From positions 52,516,501-52,580,500 of the forward strand of contig OX419761.1 of assembly GCA_948567375.1 (NCBI GenBank): a DNA stretch of 64,000 nt. The letters are read 5' to 3'. The DNA is from Lunularia cruciata (lineage: Eukaryota; Streptophyta; Marchantiopsida; Lunulariales; Lunulariaceae). The translations under genes and the position numbers were made by a program. The notes below the pieces were generated by a model. That model had not been told where the DNA came from. It saw only the letters and a list, made by a program, of their open reading frames with translations, and ran no database searches. Every line of letters begins with the position of its first letter. Position 1 is the stretch's first letter. This document shows positions 53,189 through 64,000 of the stretch, piece by piece.

Positions 53189-53431
53189 CTTTGGCACAAA
53201 TAGACATACAAGCATAGCAATGGCAACCATTACGACCAACATAAGAAATAAAATTATACCATGATTAGCCTCAAATGCCTTTTTCTCCCTTGGTATTGAA
53301 AATTTGGTATTTTCATCACCATTTTTATGTTCTTCTTTGAGAGGTAATATATAACCATTGTAGTTGAAAAGGGCAATGGGAATTTTGCATACCACTCTTA
53401 GCTTATATATTTGGAAAAGAGTCTTTGTCAC
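53189..53431 (-). pseudogene. ORF with one membrane segment, truncated by the F LTR
   Basis: Minus strand, 53431 down: RVVCKIPIALFNYNGYILPL, a charged part (KEEHKNGDENTKFSIPREKK), then a hydrophobic helix GIILFLMLVVMVAIAMLVCL and FVPK, after which the F LTR begins. It looks like the end part or an exon of a membrane protein, perhaps a host gene relic. I cannot name it; chance is possible. Confidence 0.35.
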
Positions 53432-56400
53432 CTTATAGCACTCTCAAGCATTGGGTTTACAATAGACATGAAACAATAATAGAACTCTACTCACTTCTCA
53501 TACCAAACCTATTCTTAAAAGATCATTCATCACACTATTTAAGAATAGACTATTTAGAATTATTATTAGGTTTTTCTGATAAGTATGTTTTCTTTGAACT
53601 AAGAGCTTATGCTTAACTTGGGTCTTGTTATCTCTTTAATTATGCACTTTTCAATGTCTCATATTTCCTTCAAGTTATGTTGTTTGGCTCAATATTTGTA
53701 TAAGCTATTTTCTGATTTAGTCTCATTGACAAAATTGGACAAGTGAAAACACAATTATTATTGATATATAATAAGGATATATTAACCATCCAAGAAAATC
53801 AAAAATATTCAATGAATAATACTTTATTAAAACATTAGATTCATATGAAGTTGATTGGATGCTCAAGTTATTGCTTGACTGATTTGATTTCCCTATGATA
53901 ATAACTTTCATAAATAATGTCCTTATATGCTATGTTCAAGTTGAGTTGTACATATATACATGGTGATTCCTCTCCATTAAGTTAGTAGACAAGTGATATA
54001 AAATATTATATGGAATTTTCAGCATATAATATTATAAATGGTGATAAAATGCTATACCTTACATTATTATATTTCCATACCTCTAGATTAATTAAACAGG
54101 CTAAGCTTTGACATTCTTATAAACTAGCCACTTTAATAGATCCACTTCCAATTTTACTATACTTCTCATTGTTTGATATATTCATTAAACAAAACATCTT
54201 GCTTCCAAGTTAATCTAATAAAACTATATAGTGAGATTGTATTGTTTGTAAAAATCCACTAGTGCATTTATAACAAATTTTAGTCTTATTAAGTTATCAA
54301 ACAACCAAATCTGGAAATGTAGGAGCAATCCTTGATTGATGTATCTCTTTTTAGAAAAAGAGATCTCAAACTAGTTTGTTTTAGATAACTACAAAATGGA
54401 GTGTATAGATATATGAATTTTCTATGTGTACTTATAAACTTCAACAAATAGTTATTGGCTAAGAATCTAAAGCTCTTTTATGGAGTAGATACTTCTAAAA
54501 AACTATTCAAGTTTTTGATATATGGATCAAATTATGAAAAAAAATTAGCATTATCAAAAGATAAGCAGTGATTATCTATACCATGTCAGTACAAAGAAAC
54601 ACCAAAACAAGACAAGCTACAAGGATGAGAGCCATGCAAAATTGAAGCTCCTTTTGGGCTTTAATTTTGCATGGCCAAGGATCAATCCAAGCCAAGCTCC
54701 AAAGGAGCTACTTCACTACAAAGACATTCAACCTTTCATTTGTGTACTACCCTTCCAAAAAGGCACAACTCAAAAGGTATTTTTCATTTATAATAAGATG
54801 TTGCATTTTGTTTTAGTGGTACTTTTAACAGTATAGTTTATTGTCAATCTGTTAAAGCATTGCTTTTGCTCCTTAAAAACACTCCAAGATCTTAGACACT
54901 AATCACAAGTACAAATGGCATTCCCATTCAAGCACTTGGGTTCCTATTATGAAGTTCCTCACCAATACTCACCAAAGGCATACAATCAACAATTAGAAAA
55001 AAAATTAAGCAAAAGTGATAAAGGGATTTTGGTCCTTTTTTCCTTTATTTTGCAGTCAAAGGACTAAATGAATTATTTATAACTAAGCCATTGCCTCAAA
55101 TAACACTTTCTACTCTATCAAAGAAATTTAATGGTTGAGAAAGTCCAAAGATAATCTTGGCTCATCCTCACTATATAAATTGATAATCCTACCTTTGTCT
55201 TAGTGTATCTACTCACATGTAGCTTAATTAGGCATATTAGGAAGGTGATAATTCTTCTTCAAAGGCAACAAGCAGCTTTTATCTCCTTTGGATCTACTAC
55301 TCAAAAACTTACATCGATAGAGGTCTTACAACTAAGAAGATGTTAATTGAGGAAGAACTCTTTGGCTCCAAATACTATTGTGATGAATTACCTTCACCAT
55401 TAACTGTTCTAAGGAGGAGTCATCTTTCCTTTGGTTACATCCTCTACAATCTAGATCAATTGATTGTGAAGATATTCAAAATATTTATTCTTTTTTGTAC
55501 TTGTAGCTACTTCTTTGGTGTCAACATTGAAGAAGTTTTGTGACTTCATTTGCAATTGTCTCCACCAAGGTAGGTTGGCCTGCTGATCTTGCCTCCTACT
55601 CCTTCTTGACTTCTTGTGTAATTTCCAGCCAAAGAGCAACCTCCTTCTTGTATTCATCCTTGAGAATTATAAAACTTCAAATGCTCATAACCTTTGCTAC
55701 ATAAACCCAAAAGCTACAATCTTTGTGTCGATGGAAAGCACTTAAAAAGATGCTTATATCTGATTAAATATAAATTAATTTGGAAATGTAACCACAAAGA
55801 TAAAGGCCACAAATTTTTCACAATACAAATATCCTTTGGGGTGAAGACTCTTCAAAGTAGGATCCCTCAAGGGAAGACTCTTTGTACTCTTATTCTTTGG
55901 ATTCTTCTTCTTTGAACTCTTTGTACCTTTCCACTTGAGTCTTTGTATCTACTCATGGAAAAAGATGGACACAAAGAATTATAGAGTAAAGGAATTCTCC
56001 TCAAAATATGAAATTATCTGTCCTTAATTACACAAAAAGAATATTCAGAATATAAAGCAAAGCTGTATAGTTTATAGTGTGCCATATCAAAATGAATGTA
56101 TCTTAATTGAGAAGTGTACTTAAAGAATTCATGGCAAAGTTTGTATAATTCAAGAAGAGAGGAAAAAGGCAACAGCGTAGAACAAATGAAGGATGGGAAG
56201 CCATCAAGCCATACAAGGGAGAGACAAAAAAGGTAAAATGGGACTAAGCCCCAATAGAGTCTATATGAGAAATCTGCCCTATCACACCTAAGATATTGGA
56301 GCTATGCAAGTCATACGGTCTACACACACTAGAGCATCCAAAGAAACATCACTAATGTGATTGCTCTCCTATGGATTGCACAACCACTGCCCTCTGTAGA
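53432..56400. other. AT-rich stretch without a recognised gene
   Basis: Short ORFs only, no known motifs. It contains an inverted repeat with 18-bp arms at 54631-54675 and a small palindrome agctccaaaggagct near 54695. Could be intergenic or intronic. Confidence 0.5.
54631..54675. repeat. Inverted repeat, 18-bp arms with one mismatch, 9-nt loop
   Basis: gccatgcaaaattgaagc (54631-54648), loop tccttttgg, gctttaattttgcatggc (54658-54675). 17 of 18 positions pair. Short for a miRNA precursor; more likely a small hairpin. Confidence 0.75.
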
Positions 56401-56409
56401 GAAATGGAC

Positions 56410-57130
56410 ACACGCTATATAAAATATGCTACAAAGTATGAGAGTGAGAGTGGTACCCCTTGGCGCCTAACATGATAAGCTCTCACACATTCCCTAACAA
56501 ATGTATCAAAAGTTGTGTCCATTGCTTCATATAACTCCAAGGCTAGAGGAACAAAGAGGTGACCTTGTTGCATGCCCCTATACTTGGAGACCTTGTGACC
56601 TGCTGCTGCATTGCCGCCCATCCAAGGGGATGGGTAATCACTCCCTCTGAAATTGCATCTCACATAGGGTCTGTAACCACAACATCCGCTATTGTCACCT
56701 GATCATCTTGGACCAAGTATAAGTCTGCCCTAACATGTGTCGTCTGTAAAGCATACAAGCGCTCCATCTAAGTCAAGTATCCACTCTCTTGTGCCATAGC
56801 AAAAACTATATCCCTAATGGCATCATGGGTAGCTATCCTCTGTCCTCCAAAAGGACACCATGTCATGTGTACCACTACTGCATTTAGTGTAGAACCACAC
56901 TCATAAGAAAGTAATCAAGATGCAAATGGGTGGACCAAATCTAAGCAAAACCTCATCACTGTAGAGAAAGTAGCTGGTGCGAGTTGGAATGCTCTAATGC
57001 ATTGCCAAGCTAAGATCCAAGAGGCTGCACCCTTGCCAGAGCAAGAGCAAAGACATGCTCTAGTAGCCTGAGGAATGGATGAGTTGACTAAAAGAGAATG
57101 TAGCATATGCTCACACCGTTGCTCCATCAA
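56410..57130 (-). pseudogene. C-terminal restriction-like endonuclease region of element G
   Basis: Minus strand: GKGAASWILAWQCIRAF and RFCLDLVHPFAS; then a Cys/His cluster (YECGSTLNAVVVHMTWCPF), HDAIRDIVFAMAQ, HVRADLYLVQDD and ADVVVTDPM. The order C...H...C, HDAVRD-like, R-x-D and a later D resembles the RLE domain of R2-type elements (PD-D/E-xK nuclease). The last part KVTSLFLPLALELYEA ends near 56520. Stops are present. Confidence 0.6.
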
Positions 57131-57417
57131 GGAAGGCTGTAAACCTCTAGTCCAATCTGATAATAGTGAAGCAAAAGGTGGAAAATCCTCTTGTGCTCAT
57201 GGAGATAGACTATCTCTCATCTACCGCAATAACATTTGGAGAGAAAAGGATCCTCCTTCCACCTCTACCACATAAGTCTCCAAAACCGGCCTATCAACAA
57301 CCACAAAATGAGAGGAAAGTAGGGATGTCAAGAAAGCTCAACTCCCAAAAATGATATAGGTGTCATCTCCTCCATAGATAGCAAGCCCACTCCACCACAT
57401 GAGATTGGCAGAGTTGT

Positions 57418-58202
57418 CTATCTATGTGTCAAATCCCCTGTCACACACTCAAATGTCCTTGGTCCAATAATATTGCCAAAGACTTCTATAATCCTCCTAT
57501 CAAATGCTTTCAGACGTGATAGGAAGGACAATGAGGGAGGAACTACACGGATGAGGTAGGATGGTCGACAAGCAATATTGGAGGAGAGTATACCAAATAC
57601 CACCTGCAGATCTCCTAGTAAGGGAAGGTCATCCACATAAAGAACATCCACTACAAGGACAGTGTCTAAGAAGCATGTGACAAAATCCTCCAACTTATTA
57701 ACACTCCAAGAACACAAAGTCCTTCTATGGATGTGATACACTCCTCTGGAAGCTCAAGGTGGAGAGGGATACCTAAAGAGGACCATGCCCTACAATTTGA
57801 CACCTTGACTCTCAAGCCTACTAGATGTAGCTTGGAAGTCAAGTAGTCAAAGGCCTGCCTAATCTGATCTATAGGGCCTACGATGTGTGTATCATCTACC
57901 AAGGAGGGAAATACATAACCTGGCATGGCCAAAGTAGTAGATAGGAGAGCTCTAAAGTGAGCCATGGCAAATAAGGGTCCCTCCAAAGGATCTACCTAAC
58001 TTGTACCAACAGCTGACTCCAAGATGGTGACTCCCTCTTGTGAACGACCGTGTTGGTAGTAAAGGGGAGTAGGAGAGCCATAAAAAGACTGCACAAAAGG
58101 AATGAGACTCGCCAAGGATCCACCAGCCTCCTTAAGCTCTCTAAAGATGGATGCCCATGAGATGCTATTAAAAGCATTCTCAAAATCCACCTATAGGACA
58201 AT
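57418..58202 (-). pseudogene. RT palm of element G
   Basis: Minus strand: VDFENAFNSISWASIFREL (palm motif with the first catalytic Asp), SLIPFVQSFYGSPTPLYY, then VDPLEGPLFAMAHF (normally QGDPLGGPLF), the catalytic box VDDTHIVGP, and LHLVGLRVKVSNCRAW. Further parts (YVDDLPLLGDLQVVFGILSS, FLSRLKAFDRRIIEVFGNII) follow to 57418. Frames shift near 57990 and 57700. Confidence 0.8.
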
Positions 58203-58941
58203 TGTAATACTCCGAGGATAAGAGAAGAAAGAAAACACAAATTTCACACTCAAGCATCCGATGCCCCAAAGGAGCACCTTCTCTTTATTATATAGACAAA
58301 GAGGATCTCCTTTGAGGAAGCTCCACCATAGGATTATGCACATAGATAGGTGACATGTCAGAAAGCTCCACCCTTGGATTACCTACTTGGATGGGTGATA
58401 TGTCAGTCTTGATCCTATCTGGTTGGTCAAACAAGCTTTGATTGGAGGGAATCTTTTAGGGAATCTTCCTATAGGAATCTCACAATCATGTAGGTGAAGT
58501 ACCGTTGGAAAGCTCTTGACAAGAAAAACCAAGGGGGATGGAAAGCCAAACTTTAATCCATTGGGGGAGTGCAAGTTGCACATTTTGAGGCCTAATTCAT
58601 CCGTTTAGGCCTCCAAAATTGCCTTCAAAGATTTCAGGCATATTTTGGTTCCTACTCTATTAGTAGAAATCCCCTTTTGGTGATAATTCTTTCTAATCTA
58701 TTTAGTCCATCATGTGTAATATCCTTCTAGATGTTATCAAACCAATTCTAACCATTAAATCATATGTCTAGCTATTGGTTCTAAGGTTTTCAAGTCTATT
58801 TTGGTTTCTACCCTATTAGTAGAAGTACTCTTTTGGTGATACTTCTATCTGATATATTTTTTCCATCATGTATAACATCATTCTAGATGTTACCAAACCA
58901 AATTTCACATCAAGATCATATGGATTTCTCTTGGTATTACA
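58203..58941 (-). repeat. Solo LTR (F-related, 739 bp) inserted in element G
   Basis: Plus view tgtaatactccgagg ... ggtattaca, related to 52603-53188 in its first about 450 bp. It has an extra internal duplication (attagtagaa..cttttggtgata at about 58660 and 58815). Flanks acaat and acaac match in four of five bases, a probable worn duplication. RT sequence of G lies on both sides. Confidence 0.82.
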
Positions 58942-59990
58942 ACAACCCACACTTGATGGATATCTGGGAGTGCCCTAATGCCTAAAGATATAGCCTCACA
59001 TTCTCCAAGTGTAGCTACTCGAAACTGATGTGGATTGAGGTGTTGTTAGAAGTGAGAACAATGCTAAAGGACAATGGTATGATTGATCAAATGAAAAAAG
59101 ATCTCTCCAATAGCAATCGGTTTAATGCTTCCCATGTCCTTCTCCATCGTGAGAAGTTGACTAGCACCTAACACCCGACAAACAGATATAGGAATGTCTC
59201 CTCTTGCTACTACTATAGCCACCTAAAAAAACTTTGTAAAACCACTAGAAGGATCATCTGCTTAGAAGCAATCTCTAAAGTGCTCATAAACCATCCTTGA
59301 AAAGCCTCCTAAGGAAAGGCAAGGGGCAATGCACAATGCTTGCACAAATAGCAACCTATCAAGACATAAAGGCTGCTCAGGCTGATAATCTAAGACCTCT
59401 AATGGTAGTCCCTCTATTGCTATAGGATATTGTGAGCATAGGGAAGAGATAGTCTCATCAATAAGACTCACCATAGACAAAGGGTGTAGTGCTCGTGCTG
59501 CTCTACTAAACTAAAACCCGCATGACCCAATGTCCTACACCGTCACAATCGAGTGGACTCTATGGTATCCTATGGCAATGCATGTCTCCTAAATCATGTA
59601 GCCCTAACAGACTCCTCTTGAGGGAATGCCCAATCCCTTGCTCGGAATTGATGAAATCTAACAGCCACCTCTCTAGCCAAGCACGTCCTCCTCTAGCATA
59701 ACAAAGACACCATCAAGGGAGTAAGAGGAATAGGAACCATGCTAACTTGTCCAAGGGATCACATGCCAAATGATCAAGTGGTAGGAAAAAAGCCTATCTA
59801 GCCTCATCATAGAGTGTGTGGGGTAGCCTATGTAATAGATGTGGACATGGAAAACTAGTCTCAAATAACCCCAAAATGCAACCCGCTTGAGAAGCTAACC
59901 AATCCCATGACTCGATCGGTATCCTTGGAATGATCAACAAAGGGATAGAAGAAGCGTGCGTAATCCCGAGTGTCATTGTTGTCAATGTGG
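58942..59990 (-). pseudogene. Upstream RT region of element G
   Basis: Minus strand: ESWDWLASQAGCILGLFETS, LPHTLYDEAR, LPLEVLDYQPEQPLCLDRLL and SLGGFSRMVYEHFRDCF, the conserved part just before the RT palm (GxSGxxYEHLR pattern). Stops are common. It continues on the other side of the inserted LTR. Confidence 0.65.
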
Positions 59991-60036
59991 TTGCTCATCT
60001 CATGTGGGCATCTCAAGTGGTCCAATCATAGTCCTT

Positions 60037-60099
60037 GTGCATCCGTCCCACATGGGTGTTTACCCCTTGTGAGGTAAAGCGTCGGTGACACACTAGGCA
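60037..60099 (-). pseudogene. N-terminal C2H2 zinc finger of element G
   Basis: Minus strand reads CLVCHRRFTSQGVNTHVGRM followed by H: CX2C, a Phe, and two His. The stop lies after KDYDWTT. In RLE-type non-LTR elements such fingers bind target DNA. Confidence 0.65.
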
Positions 60100-60119
60100 T
60101 GGTGTATCCTAAGCCGCTC

Positions 60120-62950
60120 TAGGCAACCCCACATGAGAAGGTGTAGCTATGGGTAGCACAAGAATAATGATAGTAACACATGATGCTCCTCTCCATATCT
60201 CCCCATATCTGCAAAACCACAACCCCTCACATCCCAACTCACATAAGAAAACAATCTCTCCAAACCCTAAAAATTATAAACTCTCATAACTTTCAATTTC
60301 CATCTCCAAAATTTTCAAACTAAATTCCCATGGAACCTAATCATGAAAACCAAGAGATTGGAAATAAAATTTCTTGACCCATCACTCTCAATGTGTGATG
60401 ATCACTCTAAACCCTAGAAAAGCTAAAAAAATACTAATAACTTTCTACTCAATTCTCCATAGTCTTCAATCTAGGTACCAAAGGAACCAAAATTGAAAAA
60501 CAAAGAGGATTGATTATTCACTCAAGTGCTATATGCTAGAGATCCCTCCAAAATTATAGATATGTCTTCTCACGTCTCTCCCTCTCCTCTCTTGTCTCCA
60601 CACTCTCCTGCACCATCAACATCATATGTAGCGTATAAACTTCAGCGTTCCTTCTAAGAATAGTCTTTCTTCTAGAAAGTATTAAGTGAAAAGGCAGACC
60701 ACATAGAACACAAGAAGAAGAGATGGAAAGATGTTTATTGCAAATAAGTAAACATTGCAGTTGAGGAAAACAACAACGAGAAAATAGTTACTATCTTTGA
60801 GACTAAGGAAGTAATGTGTTGGATGCAAGCTCCAATGTTGTGAAACTCAATAAAGGAATAATATTTAATACTTTTGAGCATTAAACTAAGGAATTAATGT
60901 CTTATATATGTTGAGCTCAATTTGATAAATTCAGTTGCACCTATATATATATATAGTTATATATGCTAGTGTATGCTATGATGTAGTAGTACCATGTTGG
61001 TGTTTTGTTGGTAAGTGTTGATGTATATAGATTATCCTTTAATTTTTAGCAATTTGTAATTTATCATGCATGAATTCACTTTAAGTTCCAAGGTGTTAAG
61101 CTTCACTTAAAAGAATATATATATTAAATTTATTCATTCATCAGTATTTCACAATGGACTTATTTAACATCTTTTTAAAGTAGATCTATAATTCTCTAGA
61201 TTGATGCCTAAGTTTGGTCACTTTTATGTGAAGTTGAGCACTTTTAATTTTTGAAGTATGAAAGCTATCTATGGTAATAACTGCTTGCTTGATGATAAAG
61301 CTATCAATATATCTTTGTAACTACTAGATAGGTCTAAAGATAAAAATAAGTTGTTCAAGTTACAGAAAAAGGTAAAAATATTGATTTATGTTAATAATTT
61401 AATCGGAACAAAAACTGTCCACAATCAGTCACAAGGGTCATGCGAGTATTGAAAGTAGGCCCAAGGAACAAAAATGTCTTCTTCCACTCCACTTAGGACA
61501 CAACACTAGGAAGAAAGATATGTCTGCCAACTTTCATGTAATTTCTTTGAGTTATTATTTTGCTTGAAGAATCTTGCTTACTCCAGAAGAAATGCATTAT
61601 TTGAAATTATTAATGGAATTTACTTACCTCCACTTGGGATTATCTAAGAAATAAAAATTTGAAAAAATATATGATGAGATTATTCTCCCCCAAAATCAAA
61701 TTTGTTGTTTGGTTGGAGGTCCAATCTTTTAGAAATAAAAATAGAAATTGAACAAATATAGAGCTTATGTTAAAAAGATTAATATAAAAAAAAATTTGAA
61801 CACATATAGACCTTATGTTTCTTTTTATACGTTACAATGACTATAGTCCTAATTGAAGAAAAAAATATAAAGCTTATATTCAGAGCTTGTAGAATGAGAA
61901 AAAAAATCGATCACTTATAGAGCTTGTGTTTCTGGTTCTATGTTGGAATAACTAGAATCCTAATTGAAGAACAACAAGAGCTCTTAAAATTTTAAAAATC
62001 GTCATCTTTTTAGATTTTTTGCTACTTATTACTGCTAGTTTTCTTTGTGATCCTTTGGTAACCTGCAACTTGACTATTTGAAAAAGTACATGCAAAGTAA
62101 ACCATGTGACAAAAGTAATTGTAGATCAGTTTTAGTGGAAGAACCTTTGATATTTAAGAAAGAATGTATTCTTTTTTGGAAGTCTGAAGGACTCTGGAAA
62201 CACACCACCTCAATAATCAAACCCTCACATTTTCCTTATCATCCCACTCCGATTATCATCAGATCATATCATATATTATCATATATAATTTTCTCTCAAA
62301 CTTTGATACCACGAATCTACCTTAACATTTCTTTTTATCATCATCTCTATTTTTCTCTTAAACTTTGACTCTATGTATCTATATTAACATTTCTCTTGAT
62401 ACTTACGGTCTAGTCTCCATAAACACATTTCCGAATTTGCAATTGACAAAAATTATTCAGGCGGATTATCACAAACCATACAAATCGTATTTTACATATG
62501 CAAGAATGAAAACTAAAATACTCAAACCGGATCAAAGAAGAAGACTAGAAGGAAACAGATGTATAAATCCTTGCTAGACATATGTTTTATTTATTTATTT
62601 TAAATTAAAATCCTTAACTAATAATCCTTTTTAACGTTATAGCAAAAGAAATTACTCATCACCTCCCAAGGTAACCCTTATCTCTTTATGCTTCAAACGA
62701 CAACTTTTCTGAAGACTTTTCACAAAATACCATCCAAAATTTACAATGCGATTGTAAACTTTTTTATGAAATCATTACAGATATCTATACCACACGTATC
62801 GAAACGCCCTATTTTACAAAGTGCATGTGAATTCGCTTTATTGAATGTTTTTAGAAGCCCATACAACACAACACATATTGAAACGTCCTAGTTAAAACGC
62901 ATTGATATCTTAAGTCCTTATAGTCCTTCACGTCACCACACTGTGGTAGA
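60120..62950. other. AT-rich stretch without a recognised gene
   Basis: The part up to about 60600 may be the 5' region of element G. Beyond it I see only AT-rich sequence with short ORFs. A degenerate direct repeat of about 50 bp lies at 62287-62335 and 62350-62399. Confidence 0.5.
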
Positions 62951-64000
62951 GACTGTGAAACTTTTAATTTGAGACGGCCTCAGTCTACATCTTCTATCTA
63001 TTCAGACCGGACATCGATAGGTGTCGTATCCATCCAAGTACAAGCTCAAATTTATTACTTAATACGAAGAATCATGCGAATGCGGACCATACTTAGAAAT
63101 AATGCCTTCTCGAGATTCAGTTGTCTGGATTCGCTGATAATACTATGGACTCTTGCAGTTTTGGCTCGTCCTCCACTTTTGGTGTATACACTTTTGGTGT
63201 CTAACTATGTGCTTCTGAAAGATACGGACCGAATCTTCGTAAAGTGAAAGGAAAAATCTGTAACTTCAATCACATTTCCTAAAGAGTAGTATGATGGGAA
63301 TCAACTGGGAGAAGAGTACATATAACCTCGTGTCTCCCTCGGGCTTGCAATTAATACCTTATACGGACGACCAAACTGTCACTTGCGGCGTGGTTTGTAA
63401 CTGAAATGCCTTTTGGCTCGTAGCCAATACTGTACGAGATACCAGCAGAAAACCTCGCGTACGTTACCCAGCCCACTCATCATGCATCGCATCTGAAAGC
63501 CCCTAACTCCAACCCGGCCGAATGTGCCATTGAGAACTCAAACGTGGACATGACATGACTTTCTTCTCGATACTTACATCGTATCCTAACTCCCTGGACC
63601 GATAACCTGACATTTGACATTCAGCTCTTATTTCTGAAAGGAGAAGGACGACCGCGTAGAAAAAAGGAATGATGGGAAGACCCCATCAAGCCTAAACATT
63701 TCTGAAGCAATCTGCGTGATAATAGAAGAATTAAGAACATTAAGAGCAAATCACAGGCAGTTACGATCAAAGTTCATCGACGGGGAACAGAGCAATGAGG
63801 CAAGCCCCGAAACTTCAGCGGTGTCCGGAAGGTCCCGGACTCCAAAGTATGATGAGGAGACAAGAGCTTTTGGGTCCTCGTGTGCACAAATCTGCTATTT
63901 TATATTAGTTTGCTGACCGTGTAAGACGAAGGTGGACCGGAGAAGGGAATGTAGAGGAACCCCGCGTTACACCGGGTGATGATGACCTCTTACTGTCCTT
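62951..64000. other. GC-richer tail without a recognised gene
   Basis: Base composition rises compared with 60600-62900. Two ORFs (62969-63247 and 63716-63916, the latter with ELRTLRANHRQLRSKFIDGE) show no known domain. A stretch at 63637-63695 resembles 56150-56212. Confidence 0.4.

Larger units (their letters stand above)
56410..60115 (-). mobile_element. Element G: non-LTR retrotransposon with restriction-like endonuclease, minus strand, split by an LTR
   Basis: From high to low coordinates: a C2H2 zinc finger (60099-60037), a conserved pre-RT part, RT, and a C-terminal zinc/endonuclease-like region. The layout zinc finger - RT - RLE is that of early-branching non-LTR elements such as R2. 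An F-type LTR (58203-58941) interrupts RT. Frames are damaged. I saw no poly-A tail or target duplication. Confidence 0.72.

Noticed and set aside
1-64000. CRISPR arrays, bacterial operons, rRNA genes
   Set aside because: No regularly spaced short repeats, no Shine-Dalgarno-led gene clusters and no rRNA-like sequence seen.

Overview
This window looks like repeat-rich nuclear DNA from a land plant. Almost everything recognisable is retrotransposon sequence, mostly Ty3/gypsy, packed as nested insertions. Two primer-binding sites of the TGGTATCAAAG type, plant-style U3 promoters, a chromodomain integrase and OTA-like (Ogre/Tat/Athila) pol all fit a plant. Two features are unusual for a flowering plant: a gypsy element carrying a cytosine methyltransferase, and a non-LTR element with a restriction-like endonuclease. 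I lean towards a non-flowering vascular plant with a large genome (conifer, fern or lycophyte), but this is inference. I found no intact host gene, rRNA, functional tRNA or CRISPR array.

Families, with labels used only here. A: OTA-like gypsy, 692-bp LTR (3' end at 1-2750; isolated LTRs at 31789-32480 and 19758-24305). B: gypsy element coding for gag, protease, a DNMT3-like cytosine-5 methyltransferase, RT, RNase H, integrase and a C-terminal PHD finger. B-1 is at 2751-6751, the near-complete B-2 at 42107-51858, and the fragment B-3 at 32876-37452. C: 1.9-3.9 kb units with LTR-type ends (TGTGG...CACA), 5-bp target duplications and an embedded gene for an acidic coiled-coil protein. There are six copies: C-1 6752-9027, C-2 17142-18999, C-3 20110-23966 (-), C-6 32687-32875 (-, stub), C-4 34376-37231 (-) and C-5 37453-41279. 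D: OTA-like gypsy with a short 229-bp LTR whose two ends match C (9028-11452). E: complete chromovirus 12021-19418. F: gypsy on the minus strand (gag 41280-42106 and 51859-52600, LTR 52603-53188, solo relative 58203-58941). G: minus-strand non-LTR element 56410-60115.

Insertion order can be read from the interruptions. On the left, A sits in B-1, B-1 in C-1, and C-1 in (or next to) D. E carries C-2 inside its chromodomain. An A LTR carries C-3. B-3 carries C-4 and C-5. F carries B-2. G carries an F-type LTR. Exact target duplications support E (CCTTG), C-2 (ACAAT), C-3 (CTTGA), C-4 (TCAAC) and B-2 (AATT, 4 bp).

The strongest candidate for an undescribed system is family B. One element joins a DNA-methylation writer between protease and RT with a PHD reader on the integrase, and it ends in a split-direct-repeat layout (A1 ... 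B1-A2-B2) known from PAT/Ngaro elements rather than gypsy. Second is family C, an LTR-like mobile unit built around a conserved coiled-coil gene with no recognisable retrotransposon function. Third is a heat-shock-element cluster upstream of the TATA box in the E LTR. From 24306 to 31788 and from 53432 to 56400 I recognise little, and from 60120 to 64000 nothing.
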